A DNA stretch of 64,000 nt from Phascolarctos cinereus (lineage: Eukaryota; Chordata; Mammalia; Diprotodontia; Phascolarctidae). Shown piece by piece: positions 51,292-62,656 of the stretch; the first letter of the stretch is position 1, and each line of letters starts with the position of its first letter. A model generated the notes under the pieces. It did not search any database, had not been told where the DNA came from, and saw only the letters and a list, made by a program, of their open reading frames with translations. The DNA is taken from contig NW_018343972.1 of NCBI RefSeq assembly GCF_002099425.1, positions 7,393,501-7,457,500 on the forward strand, read 5' to 3'. The translations under genes and the position numbers were made by a program.

Positions 51292-51440
51292 GGATAATAG
51301 ATTTATAGCTATAGAGGACATCCATCAGAGGTCATATGGTGCAACTCCTTTATTTTATGAATGAGGAAACTGAAGCCCAGAGAAGTTAAATGACTTGTCC
51401 AAGGTTAGTAAGTATTAAAGTCAGGAGCTGGTCTTTATGT
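51292..51440 (-). mobile_element. MIR3-type SINE
   Basis: TAATAGATTTATAGCTATAG, CATCAGAGGTCATATGGTGC, GAATGAGGAAACTGAAGCCC and GTTAAATGACTTGTCCAAGG. Confidence 0.75.
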
Positions 51441-51539
51441 GGTTGGTAGAGGTCTCTAGTGGATCACACTAGGTATCTTTGTAACTTTGGTTAGATAATA
51501 ACTGTGTTGTTGTATTCATTTCTAGGTACTATTTTATAA

Positions 51540-51768
51540 GGCAGCTAGATGGTACAGTGGATAGAGTGCTGGATCTGGAGTCAGGAAGACACATCTTTGT
51601 GAGTTCAAATATGTCCTCAGACACTTACTAGCTGTGTGATTCTGGGCAAGTCACTTAACCCTGTTTGCCTCAGTTTCCTCATCTATAAAATGAGCTGGAG
51701 AAGGAAATTGCCAAGGAAACCTCAAATGGGGTCACGAAGAGTTGGAAGGGAATGAAAAAAGACTGAAT
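51540..51768 (+). mobile_element. Mar-1-type CORE-SINE with small tail deletion
   Basis: GGCAGCTAGATGGTACAGTG, CTTTGTGAGTTCAAATATGT, GTCACTTAACCCTGTTTGCC, then GAGAAGGAAATTGCCAAGGA. The join skips the usual CAAACCACTCCAGTATCTTT part of the tail. Confidence 0.93.
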
Positions 51769-51784
51769 ACTATAAGTAGAAGAG

Positions 51785-52000
51785 AAAGAGAAACAAGTAT
51801 TTATTAAGAGCCTACTACTACTATTATATTTACAAATATAATCTCATTTTATCTTCACAGCAATCCTGTGAAGTAGGTGCTTTATGATGCCATAGATAAG
51901 GAAACTGAGGCAGACAGAGATTAAAGGACTTACTTGGGGTCACACAGCTAGTAAGTATTTAAGGCTGGATTTAAACTCAAGTTGTTCTGAGTATCCTAGC
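51785..52000 (-). mobile_element. CORE-SINE, MIR-type tail
   Basis: ACAAGTATTTATTAAGAGCC, CTTCACAGCAATCCTGTGAA, AAGGAAACTGAGGCAGACAG and GTCACACAGCTAGTAAGTAT. Confidence 0.82.
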
Positions 52001-52004
52001 TTGA

Positions 52005-52447
52005 TATGCTGGAGAACGTCTAGAGGAAGAAAACCATGGTGGTGAGGGGCCTTCAGTCCATGTCATATGAAGATCAGTTGGCAGAACTAGGGACATTTAA
52101 CCTGAATAAGGGAAGAGAGGGAGGAATGAAGTATGAAAGTCTCCCTTCAAGTACTTGAAGACATTTCAAGAGATATCATGTGAAAAAGGGATGCGATTTT
52201 GTTTTCTTTGGTCCCAAAGGGCAGAACCTGGAGCACTGGTTGAAACTTGCAAAGAAGTTAATTAAGGCTTGATGTCAGCAAAAACTTCCCCCAAATTAGA
52301 GCCATCCCAAAGCAGAATTGCCTGCTTCAAGTAGGCACTGCCACTTTGGTCAAGTGTATTATTCCTTTTTGGATTTCTTTTTCAAATATGAGTTGGACAA
52401 AAATGTTCTCTAAAGTCTCTTGCAATTCTATGATTCTGTGATTCTTG
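52005..52447 (+). mobile_element. L3/CR1 LINE 3' region
   Basis: Landmarks in family order: CATATGAAGATCAGTTGGCA, GAACTAGGGACATTTAACCT, TTCAAGTACTTGAAGACATT, CCCAAAGGGCAGAACCTGGA, AAGGCTTGATGTCAGCAAAA, AGAGCCATCCCAAAGCAGAA and the CTATGATTCTGTGATTCTTG end. It is the best L3 copy here and borders an L1. Confidence 0.9.
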
Positions 52448-53390
52448 AATATATATCCCTTTTAACAAAGAAAACAAGTTAAGAAAAACCAATCATCAAA
52501 TTAACCACATCTCACAATGTGGACTGCATTCCATGACCATATTTCTATATCTCTTCAATGAAGGGAGGAAAAAGGTTTTTTCCATCTCCTCTCCAGGGCC
52601 AAGATCAGACATTATAATTACAGTGTTGATTTCTATTTTAAAATTATTCATATATTTTTGCTTTTACATCACCTTTATCTTAGACTATATCCTTCCCCTT
52701 CCACTAACTATAGCCCCTTGCAACACGTGATTTAAAAAAATAGAACAAGCAGTTCAGCTTTAACCCAAAGAAAGCACATATCCAGTATTGCTGACACATC
52801 AGCTATGTATGAAATATTCCCAATACCCGTAGTAGATTCCTGCCTTTCCCTTCTTCACCCCCCCCCCCCTGCAAAGAGAAGAGGGAGGTAATTGGTAATT
52901 TTCTCATCTTTTCTTTGGGGATAAGTTTGGCCAGTATAATTATACAGCATTGCAGGGTGTTTTTGTTTTTGCCCATTTACATTGTTTTATTTATTGTGTA
53001 TATTTTTTCTTGGTTCTTAGTTCTATATTAGTCCATATAAAGTCTGGCCACATTTCTCTGAATTCTTCATATTCATTATTTCTTCTAAATGTTTTACAAC
53101 TAAATTTTATCTTATTTTCAAATGAAAATCTGCCTCCTCTCCCTTTTACTTCCCTTCCCCACCCAAAGAAAGCACATATCCAGGATTTCTTAGAATTCAC
53201 TAACGTTCCATTACATTAATGTACCACAGTGAATTTATCCATAACCCAGTTGATGAACTTCTACTTTGTTTCCAGCTTTTTGCTACCATAAAAAGTACTA
53301 CTACAAATACTTTTGCATCATATAGCATCTTTGGCTTTCTGGCTGTATGTGCTCAGTGGTCAGATCTCTGAGTCAGGGGGAAGGAATAAT
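52448..53390 (-). mobile_element. L1 3'-end fragment, about 0.95 kb
   Basis: In reverse: CCTTTTAACAAAGAAAACAA, GCTTTTACATCACCTTTATC, CAGTTCAGCTTTAACCCAAA, GGGGATAAGTTTGGCCAGTA, GCCCATTTACATTGTTTTAT, CATTTCTCTGAATTCTTCAT and ACCATAAAAAGTACTACTAC. An extra block near 53085-53190 does not fit the family order and carries a 23-bp copy of sequence from 52763-52785. Confidence 0.85.
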
Positions 53391-53524
53391 TTAATGAAAC
53401 AGTCTTAATTTTTCTTAAATAAACTGAATACCTTATAAGAAAGATGTTTTAATAAAAAGCAAAGTCATTAATTTAGTGACGATGCTTGGTATGATCACCG
53501 AAGTTCTCTGGCACCATGGTTTTG

Positions 53525-53625
53525 TAAATCAACAACATTCATTAAGCATTTGTCATGTACTATGAACCAGGAACACAAAGACAAAAATTAATCAGTCCCT
53601 GACATCGAGGTCAGGTTGTAATCAC
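53525..53625 (-). mobile_element. L2 LINE tail
   Basis: TCAACAACATTCATTAAGCA, GTACTATGAACCAGGAACAC and CAGTCCCTGACATCGAGG. Confidence 0.6.
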
Positions 53626-54079
53626 AACCAAGGGATAAAAAATATTCTGTTAATAGTGGAGCCTGAGTTACAGTCCCATTTGAAAAAAAGACTATGTTGG
53701 TGGGTTAGATGCAGAAATATGGCATTTTGAATACAGTAAAGTTTGAATGTGTCCATAGTCATTCTTCATAATGTGGAAAGGCCTTATGAGGTGTTAATAG
53801 GAAAGAACTTTTGAAGCAGATTGGAATAGTAACTTATGGCAAGTGTAACATATATAAATGCTAGATTGGCACCAGACCAGAAATGGATAAATCAGTCTTA
53901 GAGTCAGAGGATCCATACAAAAACATCTGTGCAGTCGCGTTAAAATTGCCATTATTTGGTTTTGAATAGGACCTCTAACTCCTCAGGTAGTAAGATCAGG
54001 GTAATCTTAGGACCTCTGGCTCCAAATGTGATGCTTTCATAGAAATGTATTTCAATCCTGTGAACTTTTATTATCATTG
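53626..54079. other. Unassigned sequence
   Basis: No repeat is recognised in about 450 bp. Confidence 0.35.
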
Positions 54080-54345
54080 AATCATAGAAGATCAGAGCTG
54101 GGAGGGATCTTAGAACATAAAATATGTAATATTATTGTATGAAGACACCTCAGAAAGTAGGGTGTTAGTGCCAGAAGGGGTTTGGAGATCTATCTGGCTC
54201 AGCTCCCTCATTTTACAGAAGAGGAGTTGGGTCCAGAGAATGAAAGTAGCTGATCAAAGATCACTCAAGTGTTGAAAGTACTAAGACTCTGATCCCAGGT
54301 CTCTTGCCCTACCACCCCTCTCCCTTGCCCCAGGCACTACATTTT
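54080..54345 (-). mobile_element. MIR3-type SINEs, two in tandem
   Basis: 54080-54135 has TTGAATCATAGAAGATCAGA and GCTGGGAGGGATCTTAGAAC. A second copy from about 54165 has GCCAGAAGGGGTTTGGAGAT, CTCCCTCATTTTACAGAAGA and CTGATCCCAGGTCTCTTGCC. Confidence 0.75.
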
Positions 54346-55354
54346 CATTCTTGAAAAACAAGAGACAAATTCCATAATTCCTAAGCTGACTTGGTCAGGT
54401 TAAAAATCCTGTTTTGCTCTTAGGTTTGTGCCTGAAAATACTGTTATCATCTCCTCTGAGTTTCTCTGTAGCCAATGCAAATGTCAAGGGTCTCCCTGGA
54501 AAGATCACACAACTGTAATAAGCCTTAGTCTTTCTACTCTGCATTTTCAGTGGTAGAAGCAGATGCAGAGATTTTTTGGGCAGGTTTCACAGAAGTGAGA
54601 ACATCAAGATCAGTGAGGCTACTGAATTGTCATTCCAGACATTATCATGGTTGCTTGGTTTAGCTGGTGAGGACAGGAGGATTAAGTTAGTTCTGGAGAA
54701 CATTCTTATTACCTGAATCAGTGGAAACTCTCAGATATGTTTGTAAATTGACACTGTGCTGGTAACTGTAGCTATAATATTCTTAATGTAGTTTGTATTT
54801 CTAATGAAGCTATGGTTTTGGGTCCAGAATTTAAAAGGCTATCTTTAGTAGTAGTTCTGTATTATTATTTAGTTTGAATGAGCTATTTTTTGAACACTTA
54901 ACTATGTTAACTATAATCACGGAGGCACAGCAGTTGATCTGTGGAGCCAGAAAGGCAGGAGCTGTTGCTGGTCCTCCTGAGAAGGGCAATAACCTCTCAT
55001 TACTCTGAGGTTGCCCAGTAATAGATGAAAGCAAGGAGAGCTGAGGCCTCTTGGGTTGGTATTAGTTAATAACTTGTATTCCGTGGTAGTTAACTTGTGT
55101 GTTTTTGGAAGGAAATAGAGCAAAGGTGCCAAGTGACACCTCTTTGTGGCAGAGCAAGGTAGTTCTGATGAGTCTGATTGGGAGTGGGGTTGGGACGGCT
55201 GGGTTTTCTTGCTGTGTCTGTGTCCTTGGGCACGTGCATTGGGTTGTGCTGTAGATTGCCTGAGGTCTTAGACACAGAGTACATACCAGAAAGGCAGTGA
55301 TGATTATGTCACAAGGTCAGTCAGAGATGAAATCATGATAGCGCATTGATGTAA
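54346..55354. other. Repeat-poor segment of 1 kb
   Basis: No repeat is recognised. Overlapping minus-strand frames of 64-71 residues at 54831-55284 have no familiar motif. Confidence 0.4.
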
Positions 55355-55545
55355 CATAATAGAGGGAGTTTTGGATTTAGGGTCAGAAGATGTAGATTTG
55401 AATCCTGTCACAGGTAGCTGTTTACTACCTGTGTAGTTTTAGTCAGGACACGTCACCTTTTAGTGCTTCAATTTCCTGATCTGTAAAATAAGACGGTCGG
55501 ATTTAGATGATCGCTGAGGTTCCTTCTAGTCCTAAATCCAATAGT
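55355..55545 (+). mobile_element. MIR3-type SINE
   Basis: AGTTTTGGATTTAGGGTCAG, TAGATTTGAATCCTGTCACA, CAATTTCCTGATCTGTAAAA and GATGATCGCTGAGGTTCCTT. Confidence 0.8.
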
Positions 55546-57915
55546 CTTCTCGAGTCTACTTTTATTTTCTTTGGCATCCCTGTGTTGGAATTTAGGGAAC
55601 TGTGATAATGAGGAAGTAGCTAAAAATTACATTCACATTAAATGTATTCTACATTCTTGTTCTTAGCTTCAAACATAAACATATATACTTTGACTCCCTC
55701 TTATGACACTGTATTTTGATGAAGATTCCTGAAATAACTAAATTGTTTTAGGTTAAATTTCAACCTGGGTGCCTGGAAAACTTAATAACATAATTGACTC
55801 CAAGTAGGCTGCCTCATTAGCGTGAATAATCTTAAAGTAACGTAGCTGAAGTCATTTAACATTTTGCATTTTATATAAACTAGTTTTTTGATGGAGAGCA
55901 TACTTTGATAATGTACAAAAACCCCTTTGTCATTCATTTTACCCTTTTAAGGAAATAAATGAATTAGAAGAGAGATGGGGAGGAGGAGTTCAGTGTTTTA
56001 ATTTCATCTCCTTGCCAGTTACTCGTCTTTAGGAATGGAACCACTTTGCTCAGCTCACCTTTCTTTATGATTACATCTGCTCTTTTTTCTATAACACTGA
56101 GTTCTCTAGAGTTATATTTCTGTTTACTTGAAGAAAAAAAAATCCCACAAAACTTTATGTTCCTTTAAAAAAAACCAAGTTGAAGTTGATGGTGGTTTAG
56201 ACTGACAGATTGGTATGTACCTGATTAAGAGCAACCTGACCCAGAAAAACACTTCAGTGTTAATAAGACATAAAACTAGGCCATTTATCATTTCACACAG
56301 CAGGGACCTAAGGCTGAAAGAACAGCTTGCTAGGCTATATTGTGAAATTATTATTATTATTAGTATTACTATTTTGTTTTTGTTGTAGCTCCAGAATAGA
56401 TAGCTTTGAAACCTTCCTCTTTTCCACTGATGACAGAAGGCTCTGTGTCACGCCGACCTGGTGCTGAGTTGTGTGTTGGGCTGAGTGAGGGGCATTAAGT
56501 GCTCCTTTCCAATCCTCGAAACAACACTCCACTAAATCAAATCAAAGGGGAAACCCCGCAGAGAGACAGTCCCTACTGCTTAACACGGGTTTAGCTCTCC
56601 AATGCCAAATTTGAAACCTTTGAGGACATTCTCTGTCTTAACCTGGTCTCGCAGATGGTCTGTGAGTGTTCTTGAAGGGCTCAGCTGTGTTTAAGGTATG
56701 ATGGATTTTACTTTAAGTAGATAATATCATCCGGCAATATATAAGCTATGTGTGAGTTGAGCATGTTCCTCTCATGTTTCAGAGGATCTCAGCCTTTTCT
56801 TATAAGGTCTGTATTTTGATGTATTTTAAATAGTCTTAGTGCATGTTATGAAGATTTTAGCACAGTTCAGGGGATAAATGACCAGGGTGAGGGCTACTGA
56901 ATTGAATTCATTTGTCTTGCTTTTATTGTGTTAATGAAACAAGTGACTTAATTATATCATTTGTTAAGTTGGTGAATGTAATCCTTAGACTATCTGAAAC
57001 AATCAGAAAACCTCCTGTTACATTGAGTCTAGTCTGTGAAGTTTTGAAATCACTTTTCCCGTCCTGAAATGATAACTTTCTCCACTAACCTTACCCAACC
57101 AGAACTAGTTGTTCTTTTGTCTTTCCGCTGTGCAATTCAGAAAAGTCTTATTCAGTGCTAGTTCTCTACTAAGCTTTTGTTGAAAAGAGAATGAACTTAG
57201 TTCATTGCTGTCAATTTAGTTTTGAGAGTGTCTAAAGGAATTCATTCTCTAAAAGAATGTTTTTACACATTCTGAACCAGATGCCTGAACAATATTCAGT
57301 GTTCAACAGTGGTCAGCTGAGGGCTTTGGTGTGTAGAGGGAATTGAGTGCCTGTGGAAATCTCAGTCGGGAAGAGAAGTTGCTCAGATGCATGTAGAATC
57401 TCAATACAGCCTGTGGAAAAGGCCTTCTTTTCTCCCTTGAGTACCACCTGTGAAGTTTATGAGATCCTGGAGGAAAATCCAAAAAATCTACATTAGAATG
57501 TGTGGTTTCCTGCAGAGGATGCTGTCAAAAGAATTTACAGGGTGCAGTTATAGGGCTCAATGCATTTATTACCATATCATATATTTGTTTAGGGCATTAT
57601 TACCTTACCAGGTGGATTCAGTGACAGATCTTCTCAAAGTGTGGTCTCCAGTGTGGTTCAGGGAAACTTAAAAAAGTGAAGCCTTAAGACATAGTTCTTG
57701 ATGTTGAGGGAGGGCTGGGTTTTCTTATTTTAGTGTTAATCAATGCTAAACAATCATGAGCACCAATTTGAGATTTTATTCCTTTGTTGTCTGATTCTCT
57801 GGCTTTGACTTTTGTTTGGAGAGTGAAGAAAACAAAGGTACAGGGGCTACTCTTGTGCCCTTATGCTTACTAAGGCTAACTGAGATTCTGGAAAACGAGG
57901 GATGTTTTGGTAAGG
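55546..57915. other. Longest repeat-free stretch, 2.37 kb
   Basis: I recognise no SINE, LINE, DNA element or microsatellite in this stretch. It has no long open frame and no CpG cluster. AT-rich blocks such as CTCATTAGCGTGAATAATCT (about 55813) hold homeodomain-type cores. This is the part of the window most likely to hold conserved non-coding or regulatory DNA, by exclusion only. Confidence 0.4.
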
Positions 57916-57919
57916 CACT

Positions 57920-57920
<1 letters not shown>

Positions 57921-57960
<40 letters not shown>
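57921..57960 (+). repeat. (GT)n microsatellite
   Basis: About 20 uninterrupted GT units. Confidence 0.98.
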
Positions 57961-57961
<1 letters not shown>

Positions 57962-58559
57962 TTTAAAAATTCCTGGTTTAGAATAGATATTGGTTTGGTT
58001 CTTTCCCCTATAAAATATCCTGACAGGCCCAGGTCCCAGGGGTGCATGGGAGGAACCCAAAAGATTATCATTTGTTCCAGCATAAGGAAAGGGAAGAACA
58101 TAGATTACATTATGTCCAGAATTGAGAGCAAAAGCAAAATAAACCTAGAAATTGGGGTCAGGGGAAAGTGGGTTCCAAATATAGAGAGGTTGTGAAAGCT
58201 TTGGTATGAAATGGAGCAATATAGAGAGGAAAGAAATATTTATTTAACAAATATTTCTTGAGCTTGTGTTTTGCACAAGAAAGGCTCTGTGCTTATTAAT
58301 ATTAAGATGGGAGAAAGAACACAGAGTTAGGAGATTTGAGGATGAAAGCACAAGGGGAAAAAGAGAAAGAAAGGAAAGGCATTGATGAAGAAATCCTTGG
58401 AGAAATAAAGTGTACATGGGAGACTTAGACCAACCACATATTAGTTTGGCATCCTTTATGCTAAAAGTAGAGAGGTATCTTCTGAATATCGAATGGTTCT
58501 TGATTTCTCCATATCAGTGAATGAAAATGGAAGAACAGAATAGACAGAGCAGTAATTTG

Positions 58560-58615
58560 TATTTTCAATTCAATTCAATAAGCATTTATTATGTGCCAGG
58601 CACTTTGCTAAGCTG
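58560..58615 (-). mobile_element. MIR or L2 tail
   Basis: CAATAAGCATTTATTATGTG and CCAGGCACTTTGCTAAGCTG. Confidence 0.75.
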
Positions 58616-58699
58616 TTTGACTTTGGAATGTAGTCAGAGGTACATAGAAATAGATTCCAACTTAGATCCTGTGTTTATCCAGAGAGGGGAAAATCTTGG

Positions 58700-59020
58700 G
58701 TAGGGAAGGGAGTATGCTAGTTATCTTCAAGTATTTGGAGGTTTGGCATGTCAAAGAAGGATTAGCTTCTATCTGCTTGGTTCCAGAAGCAGAGCTAAGT
58801 TGAAATGGTAGGAATTACAGGGAGGCAGATCTTGGATCAATATATAAAGCAAAACTTTTCAACAATGAGTTTTATTGCGGTAGAATAAACTTCTTTGGTA
58901 GGTAGTGAGTTACCTGTCACTGTTACTCTTTAAGTTTATGATCGTGGTCAGGGATATTATGGAGAAGGTTCATATTTAAGATAAGAGTTGGAATAAATGA
59001 TATTTGAGATTCTATCAGTC
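58700..59020 (+). mobile_element. L3/CR1 LINE 3' region
   Basis: TTATCTTCAAGTATTTGGAG, GGTTCCAGAAGCAGAGCTAA, GAGGCAGATCTTGGATCAAT, GCAAAACTTTTCAACAATGA and AGTTGGAATAAATGATATTT. It has the same order as the copy at 52.0 kb. Confidence 0.8.
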
Positions 59021-59389
59021 ACATATAATTCAGCGTGAATTTGAAACTCTTGGGAAGGGGTGGTTATTTGCTTTTTAAACAAACAAGTATGAGGTTCTGT
59101 TGTTCTAAGGTTCTGCCTTAATATTTGATTCAGTACTAGGTGCTATTGTGTGCACTAATAATACTGGTGCATGAAATCACTTTGGATAGTGATTAGGGAA
59201 GGAATCCTAGGCTAACCAATTCTTAAATAATCATTTATCCACTATTTGTCTCACATTTGCACTTTCACACTCATTATAGTTATCATTATCTGTTATATCC
59301 TATAGCATCCATTATTTGATCACCACAATTACCCTTCAGCCTAAGCCAGTCAGATATCTAAGCAAGCATTTGGTTCTTTCCCACAATGT

Positions 59390-59500
59390 CCCTATTTTGG
59401 AGGTGAGTAAACTAAGCCTTGAAGAATTGTGATACCTTGCCCATGATCACCCAGCTGGTGAATGGCAGAATCTATGTCTTCCAGTTGATAAGCTAGTTCT
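59390..59500 (-). mobile_element. MIR fragment
   Basis: CTATTTTGGAGGTGAGTAAA, CTTGCCCATGATCACCCAGC and TGGTGAATGGCAGAATCTAT. Confidence 0.65.
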
Positions 59501-60039
59501 TATCTCAAAGGATGACTTTATAAGAGAAATATAAAATTATGTCTTCCTACTACCTCTTCCTCAACACCAAATATTTTTCTTCAGTGCTTGTGGAAGGTGA
59601 TAAATTGATAGCTCTCAAAGGTCATGTGAGGAGTTATTTGTATTCACATGATATCATTATAATTTCAGGTATATGCTCACATGAACTTTGTCCTTTGCAG
59701 TTCTTTTGATTTGAAATTGAAAACTGAGGAATATAAGGGACTAGGGATGACCATTAAGAAATCTCTGTAATTCAGACTGTTCTAACCTCTCCTTCCCTTC
59801 ATTTAGACTTCTTTTAGTTTCCTTGCTTGGTACTCCCTGCAAGACTTTTGAGCATATTTTCAATATTTTTGGTATTTGATATTAGTCATTTGACTGCATC
59901 AACGTGAATTTGAACACAGAGAGTGGGGCATTTAACTTTTAAACCTGATACCTAATTATGGAATGAAATGTTTTATCCCTTGTTTGTGAAATTTCAATGT
60001 TCAGCAATATGGGGAAAGGTATGGGGAGGGGAACAGTCC
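59501..60039. other. Unassigned sequence
   Basis: About 540 bp with no recognised repeat. Confidence 0.35.
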
Positions 60040-60190
60040 TTAAAATTCATTTATTCTGCAAGCATTTATGAGCAGGCTTACAATGTGCAAAGTTCTGAAC
60101 TTTAGTCTAGGGGAGATGCAAGGATGAACAAGAAACATGCCAGGTTGTCAAGGCACTTAACAGAGTATAAAGATAAGGACAGGAATTGGA
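60040..60190 (-). mobile_element. L2 LINE tail
   Basis: TTCATTTATTCTGCAAGCAT, GAGCAGGCTTACAATGTGCA and GGGAGATGCAAGGATGAAC. Confidence 0.5.
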
Positions 60191-60234
60191 CCCATAATTT
60201 CTTTGGTATAGGAAACTCCCAGGTGAAGAAACCA

Positions 60235-60400
60235 TCTCTATCAATGCAGTTGTCGGGCTTTTTGCAACTTCTAGTCTTAGATATTTGCCCCTGGAGGGTT
60301 AAGTGGCTTGCCTAATTTCCCACAGCCAATACATATGTCAGAAGTGGGATTTGAACCCAAAGTTTGAGGTTTCAAGGCTAGTGCTTATGTTGCCTTTTGT
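60235..60400 (-). mobile_element. MIR-related CORE-SINE
   Basis: TTGCCCCTGGAGGGTTAAGT, GGCTTGCCTAATTTCCCACA, AGTGGGATTTGAACCCAAAG. It has the same tail type as the copy at 21.7 kb. Confidence 0.65.
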
Positions 60401-60694
60401 AATAAAGATAAGAGGGTATAAGATGCTTCCTTTGAAGAGTACCAGAGAAGCTAGTTTGTCCTTAAAACAAAACCAAAACAAAGCAAACCCTAAACAACCA
60501 GAAAGTTTAGTTCGATTTGCTTTCAAAATAATAGATCAAATGTTGAGAGAATCCCGTAGTAGCAACTAGAATACAACAGAACTGTGAGTTCAACTCTGGT
60601 GTTGCTTCTAAGTGCTTTGTAAGAAATAAATGTTGATGAGAATAATTGTTTTGATTAAGCTCAGAAGTATTGCTTATTACCATCTTCATAATCA

Positions 60695-60800
60695 CAGAGT
60701 CATAAGGCTGGAAGGGACCTTAGGGGTCATCTGCATGGTTTGTACTTGTCCTAATCTTTTAAATATCTTCACAGAGAAATGAGGAGGTTTGGTGACTGGT
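60695..60800 (-). mobile_element. MIR3-type SINE fragment
   Basis: CACAGAGTCATAAGGCTGGA and AGGGACCTTAGGGGTCATCT, then a decayed CORE. Confidence 0.7.
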
Positions 60801-61019
60801 GCACATCAGGCATCAATAAATGGGTTTATTGGGCCAGTATGGTGTTTCATTTAAATAGAGTTTGCAAAAAAACCAAACCAAAACAAAACCCAAACAAACC
60901 AAACCCAACAGCGCACCACAGTTTTAAAAGGGACAAATGACTGTCATGAACTGTTGGTTTGGGATGGGAATGAATGGATAAAATTTATTATATAATGTAC
61001 TTGAGATAAAGGGATCAGC

Positions 61020-61130
61020 AAAACATATTTAGATAGATAGAACATTTATTAAGTACTTAGCATGTGCCAGGGGCTGAGGATATAAGCAAAAAGAAAGATA
61101 AACTTTGCTCTGACAGAAGGAGTCTAAGCA
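61020..61130 (-). mobile_element. L2 LINE tail
   Basis: AGAACATTTATTAAGTACTT, AGCATGTGCCAGGGGCTGAG and GATATAAGCAAAAAGAAAG. Confidence 0.75.
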
Positions 61131-61829
61131 AAAAGCAAAAAAAGCAAAAACCCTCAGCAGCTTTTCAGGGTTAATATCCTGTTTTACTCTACATGAGAGT
61201 CATAAGACTCCTTTAGCCCTGGAACACTCTGGTAACTTACTAAAGGCTGTTGACTGACACAACCCCTGTCTTTGCTTTGCTGTGCCCAGTTGCAAAAGTG
61301 ATAAAAGGCAGAGTGAAAGGAAGTAAAAAAAAACACAACAAAAGATGATGCATTAAATTTGAGTTGGAAAGACAGTCTTTAAGCTTTTAGCAAAGTGTCT
61401 ATGAACCTTATAAAACTCCATGTATTTTCTGCCTGTTGAGTCAATCTTCAGACATTTTTCTCTCAGGCTGAGGTCAGGGAGCCAGTAGGATTATCTTTGG
61501 ACAGCCAGGGTACCGTTTTCTTCTGATTCATTCTTAAAGAGAATTGTACAGTTATTCCATGGGGAATGACATTGTCACAATCCCTAAATTTTAGAAGTGT
61601 TTCTAAGAAAGCCAAGCTGGAAATGACTGGCTTTCGGCTTTATTGTTTTGCCTGTCTCATTCACCAGTAAATGCCCTGTTGATTTCAGACTGCTTCGGAG
61701 GGACTTGTTCTGCCTCTAGAATAAATGGCAGGTTATTTTTAGAGTGCTATGATTACCCTTGGATATTTAGAGAGTGGTTAGCAATAAAATTAATGTAGTT
61801 TTTTCTCATTATCTTTTATTTCTTCTAGT
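61131..61829. other. Repeat-poor segment of 0.7 kb
   Basis: No repeat, RNA gene or exon is recognised. Confidence 0.4.
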
Positions 61830-62115
61830 TGAAGACACTTTCTTTTTTCTTTTAATTATGCTTTTATTGATGCTTTTTGGGTTTTTTTTTTCACCACAGT
61901 TTCCCCTTCTATTTTTTTCCTTCCTTCTTTCAAGAAAGCCATCCTATATAACAATATTTTTAAAGACCAAAAGAAAAAAGAAAGGAGTCAACACAACTGA
62001 TCAATATATTGGAAAAAATCTGAAAATATGTGCAATGTATAACACTTGTAGACTTTCCACCTCTATAAAGAGATGGGGGATGTGTCCTATTTTCAACACC
62101 ATTGAACAAATTATT
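61830..62115 (-). mobile_element. L1 3'-end fragment
   Basis: TTTTAATTATGCTTTTATTG, CCATCCTATATAACAATATT, AGTCAACACAACTGATCAAT, AAAATCTGAAAATATGTGCA and CCACCTCTATAAAGAGATGG. A 129-residue plus-strand frame is a chance antisense reading of it. Confidence 0.85.
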
Positions 62116-62159
62116 TATGGTTGCCCCCTTTCAAATCAGATAGTTTTAAAACTAAAAGG

Positions 62160-62213
62160 ATAATAGCTGACATATTTTATTGTATTCCTTTACAGTTAAG
62201 TTAAATATTTCTT
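62160..62213 (-). mobile_element. MIR or L2 tail, split by a SINE
   Basis: TAATAGCTGACATATTTTAT and AGTTAAATATTTCTT. It continues at 62409-62455 with AAGTTCCAACTATATGCATG and ACACTTTGTTAGGGACTAGA. Confidence 0.6.
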
Positions 62214-62214
62214 T

Positions 62215-62250
<36 letters not shown>

Positions 62251-62392
62251 TTTAAGGCAGTTAGGGTTAAGTGACCTGCCCAGGATCACACAGCTAGTAA
62301 GTGTCAAGTGTTTGGTCTGAGGCTTGATTTGAACTGAGGTCCTTCTGACTTTTGGGCCCATGCTGTATCCACTGTGCCACCTAGCTGCCCCC
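62214..62392 (-). mobile_element. Short WSINE-like SINE with (CAA)n tail
   Basis: On the plus strand it starts with about ten TTG units, which are the element's (CAA)n tail. Then come AAGGCAGTTAGGGTTAAGTG, TCACACAGCTAGTAAGTGTC and the head GTGCCACCTAGCTGCCCCC. A perfect 16-bp target-site duplication, AAGTTAAATATTTCTT, lies at 62198-62213 and 62393-62408. Confidence 0.97.
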
Positions 62393-62455
62393 AAGTTAAA
62401 TATTTCTTAAGTTCCAACTATATGCATGACACTTTGTTAGGGACTAGAGCTACTA

Positions 62456-62468
62456 TGTGTATGTGTGT

Positions 62469-62499
<31 letters not shown>

Positions 62500-62590
62500 C
62501 GTGCGTGTGCGTGTGTAGGTGTACATATAAATTTGTGTGTACATATATATGTGTGTGCATATAGATATACACACATACACACATATATGT
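62456..62590 (+). repeat. (TG)n and TG/TA microsatellite
   Basis: A TG run with GCGTGCGTG interruptions passes into ACATATATATGTGTGTGCAT-like units. It begins exactly where the host MIR or L2 tail ends. Confidence 0.95.
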
Positions 62591-62604
62591 ATACATACAC
62601 CCTG

Positions 62605-62656
62605 CAGTCATAGAATCATAGGTTTAGGGCTTGAAGGAGTCTTAAAAGCCAGCCTC
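62605..62656 (-). mobile_element. MIR3-type SINE, tail piece of a split copy
   Basis: AGTCATAGAATCATAGGTTT and AGGGCTTGAAGGAGTCTTAA. It resumes at 62968. Confidence 0.75.

Noticed and set aside
61774-62163. 129-residue plus-strand frame rich in Phe and Leu
   Set aside because: It is the antisense reading of a T-rich L1 3' end.
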